A stretch of 64,000 nt of DNA, taken from the NCBI GenBank assembly GCA_947561585.1, contig CANNZV010001056.1:283010-347009 (forward strand), in the 5' to 3' direction. A program made the translations under genes and the position numbers. Below are positions 10,928 through 21,156 of this stretch, in pieces. Numbering within the stretch: position 1 is the stretch's first letter; every line of letters begins with the position of its first letter. The notes under the pieces were generated by a model, which was given only the letters and a program-made list of their open reading frames with translations, was not told the origin of the DNA and made no database searches. This stretch comes from Caprella mutica. Its lineage: Eukaryota; Arthropoda; Malacostraca; Amphipoda; Caprellidae.

Positions 10928-13438
10928 ATGTTAATAGTTGCCATATATCGCCCTCCAGATGGGTCACTTGTTCGTTTCACCGATTGTATTTTGCGCATAT
11001 TGAACGATCCTGCAGTGCGTTTAGGTTTGGGGGAGGTATTGCTGGTGGGTGACTTCAATATAAACTTGATTGGGTATGAAAGCTCTTGCACTGATATGAG
11101 AAATTTTGTTCATAGTCTGTTCTCACTTAACTTTTTACCTACAATTAGTAAACCCACGAGATTTCCTTGTGGAGATCAGATGGGTCAACCCTCCCTTCTT
11201 GATCATATATGGTATAATAGACTTAATGTTGTAGATTCTGGTATATTGCTCTTTAATTGTACTGACCATCTACCTACATTTTTTATCATCAAAGATTTCC
11301 AACTAGACAGTGATAATTTGATTAGGGTTGAGTTTCGTGATCATTCTGTAGACAATTTGAATAGGTTTAGGGATGGGTGTGGAGGATTGGATTGGAGTTG
11401 TCTTGTTGGTGATGTAAACGCAGATTTTGTTTTGTTCTATGGAGTTATTAACGAACTATATTGCAAGTGTTTTCCTATAAAAGTAAAGTATGTGTCGCAA
11501 AAGAGACTTAACAAACCATGGTTAACTTCAGCTATTTTAAAATCCATTAAAACTAAATCTGCGTATTTCAAGGCTGCGAAACTTAATTTGATCTCAGATT
11601 CATTCTATAAATCATATAAAAATAGACTTGTTAATACTATAAGGAAAGCTAAAAAGAGGTACCATATGGATGCATTTAATAATTGTAAAAATAATTTAAA
11701 ATCAACTTGGAATTTGATAAATAATTTAATCATGAGTAAGGAATTGAAAAAAGTTGTATCTCCAATAATTATTGATGATAATGAAGTAACAGACATTCGT
11801 AACATTGCCGAATCCTTTAATAAGTACTTTAGTAATATTGGCTCTGAACTAAACTCTAATATAGTGGAGACTGTCCAGGACCCCACTAATAACATATCAT
11901 TTAATCTGCCTACCTCTTTTTTTCTATCACCTGTATCTGACTCTGAAATTGTAAATTTGGTATCTAAACTTAAGAATTCTCATTACGGTCTTAATAACAT
12001 TCCTACAAGGACTTTTAAATTTGTAGTTGAGCATCTGGCGAACCCATTATCAAAAATTAAAAATAATTCTTTTATTTGTGGAACCTTCCCGGACAGTCTT
12101 AAGAGAGCAGTAGTAATTCCAGTTCACAAATCAGGTTCTGATTCTGAAATGAATAATTATAGGCCTATTTCTACTCTGCCCCTTTTGAGTAAAATTATTG
12201 AGAAATGTATGGCTAGTAGACTGACTAAATTTTTGACAGATTTCAGTATAATTAGTCCATATCAATTTGGATTTCAAAAAAGTAAAAATACAACAGATGC
12301 TATTTTGAGTCTGGTTGAATATATTTATGCCGAGTTAAATGCTAAAAGACATGTCCTGGGAGTTTCCATTGATCTGAGAAAGGCCTTTGACACCGTAAAC
12401 CATGACATTCTTTTGAGTAAACTTTCCAAATACGGTGTCAGAGGAATTGCACTCTCTTGGTTCCGTAGTTATCTGTGTGGGAGAACGCAATGTGTTAAGG
12501 TTGGTTCTGTTATATCTAATGATTGTCCAATATCTTGCGGTGTACCACAGGGAAGTGTTCTTGGACCTCTCTTGTTTTTATTATTCATAAACGACTTACC
12601 TAAAATTTCAGATGACTTGCATTTCACTCTCTTTGCAGACGATACAACAATAGCATGCAGCGATTCCGATTATCATTCACTTTTCTATAGATCTAATGAA
12701 AATCTTTCTACGTTATTTAATTGGACCATCATTAATAAGTTATCTCTGAACACTAACAAAACCACCGCCTTATTATTTACCAACCGTACTCATGATATTA
12801 TTTCTCCCATGTTGCTGACTATAGGTAACTCTAGGATTGATTTCGATGAGAATATAAAATTCCTTGGTATACATCTGGATAACCACTTAAATTTCTCTCA
12901 TCATATTCAATATATTTGTTCTAAACTTTCCAAGACAACAGGAATACTTTATAGAATATGCAGTTTCATTCCAGAGAGCGTTCTAATTGGTCTATATTAT
13001 GCATTTGTTTATCCCTATCTGCTGTATGGTATTCTTATCTGGGGTGATGCTCCTGCTGTTCATCTCAACTCCCTAATTTCAATTCAGAAAAAAATTATTA
13101 GAATCATAACATCCTCTGAGTACCTGGCTGCTACTAGGCCTCTTTTTCTTAAAACTAAAATTTTACGTATTCCAGAAATTTATAAACTTGCACTAGGAAT
13201 TCACATGTACTTGCAGCACAGTTCTGGAAATTTGTCTTATGCTTCTCACAACTATAATACCAGATCTCGTAATAATGCACTCCCAACTTTCCAAAGACTA
13301 TCACAATGTCAAAAATCATTAACATTCAATGGACCTAAACTCTGGAATACCATACCGCAGACCATACGCACCAGCAATTCTATTCATATTTTCAAGAAAA
13401 AATATAAGACTTATTTATTAAATGAATACGCTACGTAA
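10928..13438 (+). CDS. LINE ORF2: endonuclease (partial) - reverse transcriptase
   Basis: An 836-codon open frame. Residues 1-130 are the C-terminal part of an APE-like endonuclease: YRPPDGS near 7-13, GDFNIN at 41-46 and a TDH motif near 115. Reverse transcriptase follows, with NNYRPIS, SIDLRKAFDTVNHD (catalytic Asp near 482), GVPQGSVLGPLLF, and the FADD box at 569-572. The C-terminal third (KFLGIHLD, GPKLWNTIP) is typical of CR1/L2/Jockey-type proteins. No RNase H is seen. The ATG at 10928-10930 lies in the target duplication, so the first Met is host DNA and not the native start. Roughly 100 N-terminal residues are missing. Probably immobile by itself, although the RT is intact. Confidence 0.9.
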   Translation: MLIVAIYRPPDGSLVRFTDCILRILNDPAVRLGLGEVLLVGDFNINLIGYESSCTDMRNFVHSLFSLNFLPTISKPTRFPCGDQMGQPSLLDHIWYNRLNVVDSGILLFNCTDHLPTFFIIKDFQLDSDNLIRVEFRDHSVDNLNRFRDGCGGLDWSCLVGDVNADFVLFYGVINELYCKCFPIKVKYVSQKRLNKPWLTSAILKSIKTKSAYFKAAKLNLISDSFYKSYKNRLVNTIRKAKKRYHMDAFNNCKNNLKSTWNLINNLIMSKELKKVVSPIIIDDNEVTDIRNIAESFNKYFSNIGSELNSNIVETVQDPTNNISFNLPTSFFLSPVSDSEIVNLVSKLKNSHYGLNNIPTRTFKFVVEHLANPLSKIKNNSFICGTFPDSLKRAVVIPVHKSGSDSEMNNYRPISTLPLLSKIIEKCMASRLTKFLTDFSIISPYQFGFQKSKNTTDAILSLVEYIYAELNAKRHVLGVSIDLRKAFDTVNHDILLSKLSKYGVRGIALSWFRSYLCGRTQCVKVGSVISNDCPISCGVPQGSVLGPLLFLLFINDLPKISDDLHFTLFADDTTIACSDSDYHSLFYRSNENLSTLFNWTIINKLSLNTNKTTALLFTNRTHDIISPMLLTIGNSRIDFDENIKFLGIHLDNHLNFSHHIQYICSKLSKTTGILYRICSFIPESVLIGLYYAFVYPYLLYGILIWGDAPAVHLNSLISIQKKIIRIITSSEYLAATRPLFLKTKILRIPEIYKLALGIHMYLQHSSGNLSYASHNYNTRSRNNALPTFQRLSQCQKSLTFNGPKLWNTIPQTIRTSNSIHIFKKKYKTYLLNEYAT

Positions 13439-13688
13439 TCCTGTAGTCTTTCTTTATTTTTTTTCTCATATTTTTAATACATTTAATAGTTTCATCACTT
13501 GTCCTAAATATTTTCTCTGCTATAAATATCTGTAATAACTTTTAATCCTCCTCATATACATTTAATTTTTTTTTTTTTAATTTTTACTTTGCCTGAAAAG
13601 TTCAATTCAGAACTTCATATAGGCTTGAATGAATGTATTATTCTTTTTTTGTTCAATAAAGTTTATTATTGTTATTATTATTATTATT
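10931..13688 (+). mobile_element. 5'-truncated non-LTR retrotransposon (CR1/L2-like group)
   Basis: The element is bounded by ATATG at 10926-10930 and again at 13689-13693. The paralogous empty site at 16028-16045 reads TTAATATGAAAAGAAC, so the insertion can be delimited. The 3' end is a (TTA)n tail rather than poly(A), as in the CR1/L2-type clades. It is truncated inside the endonuclease domain. One long uninterrupted frame indicates a recent insertion. Confidence 0.85.
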
Positions 13689-13693
13689 ATATG

Positions 13694-13890
13694 AAAACAG
13701 CAAACATACTCACGTACATACTAATGAGTGCAAGTGCTTCCGCTAGGTGTCGGTAATTCTATTATGTACTTTTTATATGAAGATTTAAAAAATAAACGAG
13801 CATTCAAAATATTACATAATTAATTATTCTGAATCGATTTAAAACTAATTTGGCGATTGTTTGATTTTGACTTTACTATCCCTAGCTTTA
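13694..13890. repeat. Dispersed repeat R1, copy 1, right half
   Basis: Continues the R1 repeat after the LINE. AAACATACTCACGTACATAC, GCTTCCGCTAGGTGTCG and TTTGGCGATT all recur at 16046-16200. Confidence 0.75.
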
Positions 13891-14510
13891 AGTGATTAAA
13901 TACTGCTCAGCTCTGGATATGGTGAAGATGTGGACCCAATTATATCTTCTGAGAAACACATGAACCTTGTCGTTCGGCTTAATTTGAGAAACCATCTATC
14001 TGAAAATATAAACAATTTAAAGCTTGAATGTGTTACATGTTAATTAAAGGCAACATAAATTATAGTATAAGTAACTAATATAATTTCATTCAAACTCATT
14101 TATGGCTCCCGTTGCAACTTTTTCATATATTGACAGAGTGTAAAAATCAATAATAAAATGATATTGAATTACTTTAATTTTTAAAGTTTATATCATTACA
14201 CCATCTAGCGGTGAAAATCTCAAGCTCCGTGCGTGAGTTTGTCACGTTTGTTGTTATAAAATATGTCATTGAATCTGTGTCAACTCCATCTTGCGGTACA
14301 AATGAATATTAATCCATTTCCACAAACACTAAATTATGAGTTTAATTATATTAATATATAGGGTATCTCAAAAAGTATTAGTTTCTACAAAAAACGGTTC
14401 CGATTTTCAGATTCTATGGACAAAAAAGTTAATTCAAATTAAATCTGGTGGGCGTCGTCAAATGGGAAAGACCCCTTTTTCTTGGTATTACGCCAAAAAT
14501 TAATAAATTA
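13891..14510. other. Noncoding, no gene seen
   Basis: AT-rich sequence with no recognised element or coding signal. Confidence 0.5.
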
Positions 14511-14514
14511 CATC

Positions 14515-14670
14515 TTACATATTTTTTCGAATGTTTAAAGTATAGTCCATAAGTGTAGATCTTGCTACACCTCCAATTTCAGCAGCTTTTCTGACAGATA
14601 AACCTTTTTGGAATTCATCAAATGCTATTTTCCTTTTATGATGAAAAGACATGAATACGATCGTCAATGT
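14515..14670 (-). pseudogene. Possible Psq/pogo-type helix-turn-helix remnant
   Basis: The minus strand encodes KRKIAFDEFQKGLSVRKAAE and then a GVARSTLMDY stretch. This is the pattern of the Psq/pogo-like DNA-binding helix-turn-helix (KGLSVRKAA followed by a RSTL recognition helix). Nothing resembling a DDE domain follows. It is most likely a transposase N-terminal scrap, though an exon of a host Psq-domain gene cannot be excluded. Confidence 0.35.
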
Positions 14671-14703
14671 GTAAAGTAAAGACACTAATATCAAAAGTTG
14701 CAA

Positions 14704-15360
14704 CTAATCTTATAAATGAATGCTATTTCAATTAAAATAATTAACTTCAAGTTCAGAATGTCCTTTTTAATAAGAATTGTAATGGTGGGCTGAATTGTAC
14801 ACTGAGAAGGTTCGGACACCGTCCGAACCAACCTCAACAGAAGTGTTAGATTCATTCCAAACGACACTTCAAAATTATAAACATCACCATTTTTCTAATT
14901 TCATTTGTATTATTTTTTTAAATCACCAAAAATAACATAAAATGTTAATCTAATTCATATCTTTTAGATTTAGAATCAGTTTCGTATTCATATAGTCCAC
15001 ACACGATCTAATTAAATCACGAAAAATTACATCAATATTGAAGAAAACAGTAAATTACACCTCGGGGGCGACACACTGCATCTCCGCAGTGGATCTTTCA
15101 AATAGCTGACAGTTAATACGTTGCACACATTTAGTTGGAATAAGCGGTAGTTCCAACAAATATGAACGTGTTTAAACGAGTTGTCCGAACCCTCCCTCTG
15201 TCCGAATGCTCCCGGTTCTCCCCTACCCTACTTTTTATCATGTACATAAATTGCTTGCCGTCAATAACTACCGTATTTAAATCCCCGTTGTTACCTGATT
15301 ACACAACTCCTGTTGATTTAAACATTTTTGTGCCTAGTTGTAGAAAAAAATTGGGACTTT
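14704..15360. other. Noncoding, no gene seen
   Basis: Contains a small inverted motif GTTCGGACACCGTCCGAAC near 14810. No gene or element is recognised. Confidence 0.45.
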
Positions 15361-15368
15361 TATCAAAA

Positions 15369-16345
15369 GGGGACGTGCCATTAGTCCGACGCCCTACTAG
15401 TTCGACGCCCCAATAGTCCAACAGTTACATCTTTCTGTGTTATTTTTCGTTTTATTTTTTGATTGAAATAAAAAATATGATTAAATATAGGTATACTCAA
15501 TAAAAACTAATATAAGTAATGAAATAATTTTTTTTTTTTTAAATTTTATATTACTCTTTCATCTTACTATATTTTCATTATTAATTAGTATAGTGAAATC
15601 CCTCGTTTGATTTCATCATTTAATGTAGTTTCACTAAGTTTGTTGTACATATCTGCTATAGTTTGTCGTACTGTACACTTCATGATTGTTCACAGGGGCA
15701 GTACAGTCATTTTTTGTTTTAACTATTTTAATGCCAAACGATTGCTTAGTAAGAATAAAGTATATCGTGTGACATTGCAATGTTCAATAAAATCTAATAA
15801 TGGAAATATATCATTTTGTATATAATTGATGTCTTACTAAATGCTAACCGTAGATGGCGCCACAATCAGTGGCGCCATCTTGTAAACAAACGAACTCAGA
15901 AAGTTTCTATCAAGATTTTAGCTCAAGTGAAGAGATGGCTTCATTTTTAAAACTATGTCGTGACACGACGAATTCACATAATCTTTTCACCATTTTGACG
16001 CAAACAAATCTTGATTACTGCGTACATAAATTAATATGAAAAGAACAAACATACTCACGTACATACTAATGAGTGAAAATGCTTCCGCTAGGTGTCGCTA
16101 ATTTTATTATGAACATTTTAAAAATAAACGAGCATTCAAATATTACATAATTAAATATTCTGAATCGATTTAAAACCAATTTGGCGATTATTTGATTTTG
16201 ACTTTACTATCCCTTTAATGACTTGGCAGGGGGGTTAAGGGGTGTCGGACTACTCAGTAATAAACTACAAAAGTGTTGGACTAATGGGGTGTCGGACTAC
16301 TGGGGGGTCGGACTAGTGGGGCGTCGGGCTACTGAATAGTAACCG
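15369..16345. mobile_element. AGTCCGACGCCCC element, copy 2, with 8-bp target duplication
   Basis: Flanked by TATCAAAA at 15361-15368 and again at 16346-16353. The left arm carries TTAGTCCGACGCCC units. The right arm carries the inverse, with four or five GTCGGACTA/GGGCGTCGGGCTA units, and ends GAATAGTAACCG. The subterminal CTACAAAAGTGTTGGAC is shared with copy 1. The interior is repeat R1 and contains no transposase. An 8-bp duplication fits hAT- or P-superfamily transposition. Confidence 0.8.
15712..16215. repeat. Dispersed repeat R1, copy 2 (empty site of the LINE)
   Basis: Uninterrupted version of the repeat that carries the LINE at 10.9-13.7 kb. It contains the inverted pair GATGGCGCCAC / GTGGCGCCATC at 15853-15882. 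Confidence 0.75.
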
Positions 16346-16699
16346 TATCAAAATGGGTGCAGTCTAATAGACAGGCGGATAATGAGAGTGGGACGCAATA
16401 CCAGCTCTTCAATAATCGTAAAAATACTAACGGATGAACTCCAAACTTTTAACAACGTCTAAGTGTCCTTGTCAATTAGTGTCAAGATATTGGTTAAATT
16501 CATTGATGGCGATTCACGATTCAAACAATATACTCAATATATTTATGGAAAGATTTCAAAGAATATTTGTATTCAGTATTAGCTTGGACAATTTTTTGAC
16601 ATACAATGCCTTATTAATATGTATTAGAGTTTAATCTATTCGTGTTTGATATATAATAATGTACAGTGGATGCCCCTCCTAGTCACATCTTGGCAGTTT

Positions 16700-16815
16700 A
16701 TTTTTATTGCAGAAGAAAGCCATTCGTATCGTAACTGGTTCCTCATACCTTACCTCCAAGTCTAATCTATTTAAGTCCACTGAAATATTTCGTTCTTCAC
16801 GAGTATCTCTTAGCT
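16700..16815 (+). pseudogene. Small LINE fragment
   Basis: Encodes QKKAIRIVTGSSYL and then SNLFKSTEIFR, alignable to QKKIIRIITSSEYL and PLFLKTKILR of the LINE at 10928-13438. It is only about 35 codons and runs into the 31-bp satellite. Confidence 0.7.
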
Positions 16816-16834
16816 ATGCACCACATTGTCACAT

Positions 16835-17352
16835 TTCCTTAGACTAACCATGACACAAAACACATTTCCTTAGAGTAACCGTGACACAAAACACATTTCC
16901 TTAGAGTAACCGTGACACAAAACACATTTCCTTAGAGTAACCATGACACAAAACACATTTCCTTAGAGTAACCGTGACACAAAACACATTTCCTTAGAGT
17001 AACCATGACACAAAACACATTTCCTTAGACTAACCATGACAAAAAACACATTTCCTTAGAGTAACCGTGACACAAAACACATTTCCTTAGAGTAACCTTG
17101 ACACAAAACACATTCCTTAGAGTAACCGTGACACAAAACACATTCCTTAGAGTAACCGTGACACAAAACACATTTCCTTAGAGTAACCGTGACACAAAAC
17201 ACATTCCTTAGAGTAACCGTGACACAAAACACATTCCTTAGAGTAACCATGACACAAAACACATTTCCTTATAGTAACCATGACACAAAACACATTTCCT
17301 TAGAGTAACCTTGACACAAAATATATTTCCTTAGACTAACCATGACACAAAA
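16835..17352 (+). repeat. 30/31-bp minisatellite, about 17 units
   Basis: Unit around TTCCTTAGAGTAACCGTGAC plus ACAAAACACA, with one-base length variants (TTTCC/TTCC) and CCGTG/CCATG alternatives. It is interrupted on the right by the array element at 17353, whose target duplication ACACAAAA is satellite sequence. Confidence 0.9.
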
Positions 17353-19448
17353 GGGTATCCGGTAAATTCATCGCGGTAAATTCATCGCCGGTAAATTCAT
17401 CGCCGTAAATTCATCGCATGGTAAATTCATCGCCGTAAATTCATCGCATGGTAAATTCATCGCCGTAAATTCATCGCATGGTAAATTCATCGCATAGTAA
17501 ATTCATCGCGTGGTAAATTCATCGCATAGTAAATTCATCGCGTGCTAAATTCATCGCATGGTAAATTCATCGCATGGTAAATTCATCGCATGATAAATTC
17601 ATAGCATAGTATATTATAAAATTAAATTGATAAACTTAAATATACTTTTTGCAAATTATCGCGCCGACCTCACTTTTTTTTCGTTGGATCAGGGTAACCT
17701 GTTTGTACGAATCTGTGATGTTAGTTCATTTTAAATCATTGGATTTTAGTAATAGAATATCATATAATTTTCGCATGTATATCATTCAATTAATACTTAA
17801 TTTAAAATATTTAATATGTGAGTATACTTGCATTAATTTATTATTTTATAGTCATGCATATTTTTCTTTAATTTAAATTTATATTATTTCTCAAATTACG
17901 TATTTGAGTAGCTACTCATAGATTGAACAACATAACTGTAAATGCTACACCTCTTTGAAAATATGATCAGCAAAGCATAATTGCCTCAGTAAATGGGAAC
18001 CAGGTTTTCTAATTATATGAGAGGTATTGATTACAATTTATCTTTTTAAAAGTAATTTATATATATTTTTTGTGCAGTTGTAACGGTAGAATTTAATCTT
18101 TAATATTAATGGTTTGCTTACTAACGGACCGACAATTGGGCCACGAGAATTGGGCACAAGACAATTGGGCCCAGGACAATATTAGGCCCCACGACAATTG
18201 CACCCCGCACAATTGGGCCCAAGGACCAATATAGTATTTGCCCAATTTTTCAGAGTCTACAGTATTAACTTAATTTAAGACCATTGCTACCGTAATAACT
18301 AGGGATGTGAAAATATGCGTTTGGTATAAAAATGTAGTCTTGAGCATATTTAAACTATAGAATATTCCTAATATGAAAACAACATTCTTGTTATGAAAAA
18401 TATATATCTTAGAACATATTCATTTCATGAATAAATGGTTTTATTCTTTTAAATTATTGTAATTTTCTGTTCTGAGATGGGTCATGTAAGCAACATATTT
18501 CCTAGTTACAGTACCTCTATAGTGAACTCCTGTATAGTGAATGAGTTAGCATGTAGCCAATAGCAAATAAGAATGTAGCTATTTTGGATGAAGAGACAAT
18601 AGAAAATAAGAATGTGGGTATTTAAAGAAGGCCGTGGCCACCAAGACATGCTGAAATTATTGGAACACACAAGTCAAATTAAAGTTAATGTGAATTCGTT
18701 GAAACCTGTTCAGTGTTCAATATAGAAGAGTTTCATAAATTAGTATTACAAAAGGTATTTTCATAATCTCATTTTATCCCTAGAACTCTTCAATTTTTAT
18801 AACGAAAATCACATGACATGATTCAAGTTAATAAAAATTATTTAAATACTTCAAAGATTTTCATTACACCGAAACATGAGATTAGTATACAAATGTGATT
18901 TAATGGGCTTGCTAATACACACCTTACCAAGTATATCAGACGAATTTAAATATTACAAACATATTTTTAGAGAATATAAAACATATTTCAAAGATAGTAT
19001 TGTCACTACCCTAGTAATAAAAAAGTAACACTTCTTTATTATGTCTTCTGTTCATTTTTTTCTGGGTTGAATTGTTTTGGAGCCCAAATTATTGTCGTGG
19101 GCCCGGTTGTCGTGAGCCCAATTGTCCTGGGGACCAATTCTCCTGGGGCCCAATTGTCGGTGCACCATATTGCTTGTAACGTTTCAATGTCTTTATAAAA
19201 AATCATCTTTTATTTACCTCTCTATTATTTGTATTATCTACCTTCCTTTTATATGTCAACGATGATTTATTATGCGATGAATTTACCTGCAATGAAATTA
19301 CCATGCGATGAATTTACCATGCGATGAATTTACCACGCGATGAATTTACCTTGCGATGAATTTACCATGCGATGAAATTACCGCGATGAATTTACTGCGA
19401 TGAATTTACCCGCGATGAATTTACCCGCGATGAATTTACACTGATCCA
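17353..19448. mobile_element. GGTAAATTCATCGC element: inverted arrays with target duplication
   Basis: Left terminus GGGTATCCGGTAAATTCATC leads into about 16 GGTAAATTCATCGC(AT) units (17353-17610). The right arm carries about 12 GCGATGAATTTACC units in inverse orientation (19265-19441). ACACAAAAGG lies on both sides (17345-17354 and 19448-19457), so the target duplication is 8-10 bp. Inside lies a second array-bounded element (18126-19164). No transposase frame. Confidence 0.85.
18126..19164. mobile_element. GACAATTGGGCCC element nested in the previous one
   Basis: The left arm has about six GACAATTGGGCCCA-like units (18128-18232). The right arm is the inverse, with GGCCCAATTGTC-like units, ending GTCGGTGCACC (19075-19163). 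The right terminus in inverse is GGTGCACCGACAATTGGG, the same layout as the outer element. The flanks TTTGCTTA and ATTGCTTG may be a diverged target duplication. Confidence 0.75.
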
Positions 19449-19854
19449 CACAAAAGGCAGTAACATTTAAAGGGCCTCTGTCTGAAGAAAATTAAATAAT
19501 AATTTGAAAACAATTAATTCGTGAGCTTAATTAGGGAGAAATTAAAGTTGTTTTATGTAGATCCTCACTGGCATTGTGTTACAAGATTTACCATTTCTGT
19601 TTTTTACTTTCTGTGAGCTCTGTCTTAAGCCCGAAGTACTGCTAGCATATAAAAGAGATTGGAATAATAATATATAGTATGTATAGGTTTACTGGAATTG
19701 TAAAGATCAGGGAGCCCCAATCTAATAAAGACTAATATTTTTATTGCTAATTTAATATGTTCATCATTCAATTATTACTCCTTTTTTATTTATGATAGTT
19801 TTCTACTGGATCATTCATTATTTGATAAAATATTTAGCATGTGCTACTATACGC

Positions 19855-20620
19855 AAGGAGAAAATTATAGGGGGGACATAGAAGATTTTGGGAGATTAAA
19901 GGAGTCTTTCTACCATAATCATAGAAGAGAATTAGGGGTGCTTATCTCCAAGTTTTCTACCATGTTCACTCCTATAATTAAAGGGGGGAATCTCCTATAC
20001 TATCAGATGATTTCACCCATAATCATAGAAGATTTTGAGAGATTAAAGGAGTCTTTCTACCATAATCATAAAAGAGAATTGGGGGTGCTTATGTCCAAGT
20101 TTTCTACCATGTTCACTCCTATAATTAAAGTGGGGAATCTCCTATATTATCAGATGATTTCACCCATAATCATAGAAGATTTTGAGAGATTAAAGGAGTC
20201 TTTCTACCTTAATCATAAAAGAGAATTGGGGGTGCTTATGTCCAAGTTTTCTACCATGTTCACTCCTATAATTAAAGGGAGGAATCTCCTATACTATCAG
20301 ATGATTTCACCCATAATCATAGAAGATTTTGACAGATTAAAGGAGTCTTTATACCATAATCATAGAAGAGAATTAGGGGTGCTTATGTCCAAGTTTTCTA
20401 CCATGTTCACTCCTATAATTAAAGGGAGGAATCTCCTATACTATCAGATGATTTCACCCATAATCATAGAAGATTTTGACAGATTAAAGGAGTCTTTATA
20501 CCATAATCATAGAAGAGAATTAGGGGTGCTTATGTCCAAGTTTTCTACCATGTTCACTCCTAAAATTAAAGGGGAATTTCCTATACTATCAGATGATTTC
20601 ACCCCTAATCATAGAAGAAT
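19855..20620 (+). repeat. 147-bp tandem repeat, about five units, open in one frame
   Basis: Units begin GAAGATTTTG at 19881, 20028, 20175, 20322 and 20469, exactly 147 bp apart. Since 147 is 49 codons, a 278-codon frame stays open (19839-20675), with repeated RLKESFYHNH and ELGVLMSKFSTMFTP segments. Differences between units are mostly amino-acid changing, with no sign of coding constraint. I know no such protein. I treat it as a satellite with a fortuitous frame, but a repetitive small protein is possible. Confidence 0.75.
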
Positions 20621-20679
20621 ACCAAAATTAATATTTCCTAGCATATACTGCATTTGTACGTTTGACTTTACATGAATTA

Positions 20680-20865
20680 GTTGAATGAAACATATTGTTA
20701 CATACAAATTAAATGGAAGGAAATGGAGAAAGGAACGAAGTGATGTTGCCGGGTCTCAAACCAGCACCTTGTTGACTTCTGCTTGCGACGCTAACCACTC
20801 GACCATCCTGGACACAGTAGAAGTAGGATTTTTACTGAACTTTATGCAATATGATAACTCAAGTT
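20680..20865 (-). mobile_element. tRNA-derived SINE-like sequence, copy 2
   Basis: On the minus strand, TGTCCAGGATGGTCGAGTGG contains an A-box TGGTCGAGTGG (20795-20805), followed by a B-box-like GGTTTGAGACC (20752-20762). Spacing and flanks match copy 1. It is closer to a real tRNA than copy 1 but still lacks a clear anticodon stem, and both copies share non-tRNA flanks, as SINEs do. Confidence 0.6.
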
Positions 20866-20954
20866 TATCTTTAGGTTATCATCGATAAATATAGGTTCAT
20901 AATTCATAGATTATTACTTTTTTTTCTTTTATAATCGTTTCTTTTATAATTTTT

Positions 20955-21150
20955 AAGGGATCAACTATTTTTCACTAATTCCTGGAATATTCCCTCGATA
21001 TTGTTAGGAAATCAAGTCAATCAACTAATTTTTTGTAATTCCTGGAATATTCCTTCGATATTTTTATGGGATCAACAAATTTTCAGTAATTCTTGGAATA
21101 TTCCCTCGATATCGATAAGGATCAACTAATTTTCACTAATTCCTAGAATA
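20955..21150 (+). repeat. Tandem repeat of about 60 bp, four degenerate units
   Basis: Each unit contains CACTAATTCCTGGAATATTC followed by CCTCGATAT and GATCAACTAATTTT. It sits directly before the TIR element at 21157. Confidence 0.7.
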
Positions 21151-21156
21151 TCGTTT

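Noticed and set aside
11605..11895. Minus-strand frame of 96 codons
   Set aside because: Antisense to the LINE ORF2 and without any motif.
17056..17262. Minus-strand frame with repeated FCVTVTLRNV
   Set aside because: Translation of the 30/31-bp satellite. Length variants break the frame.
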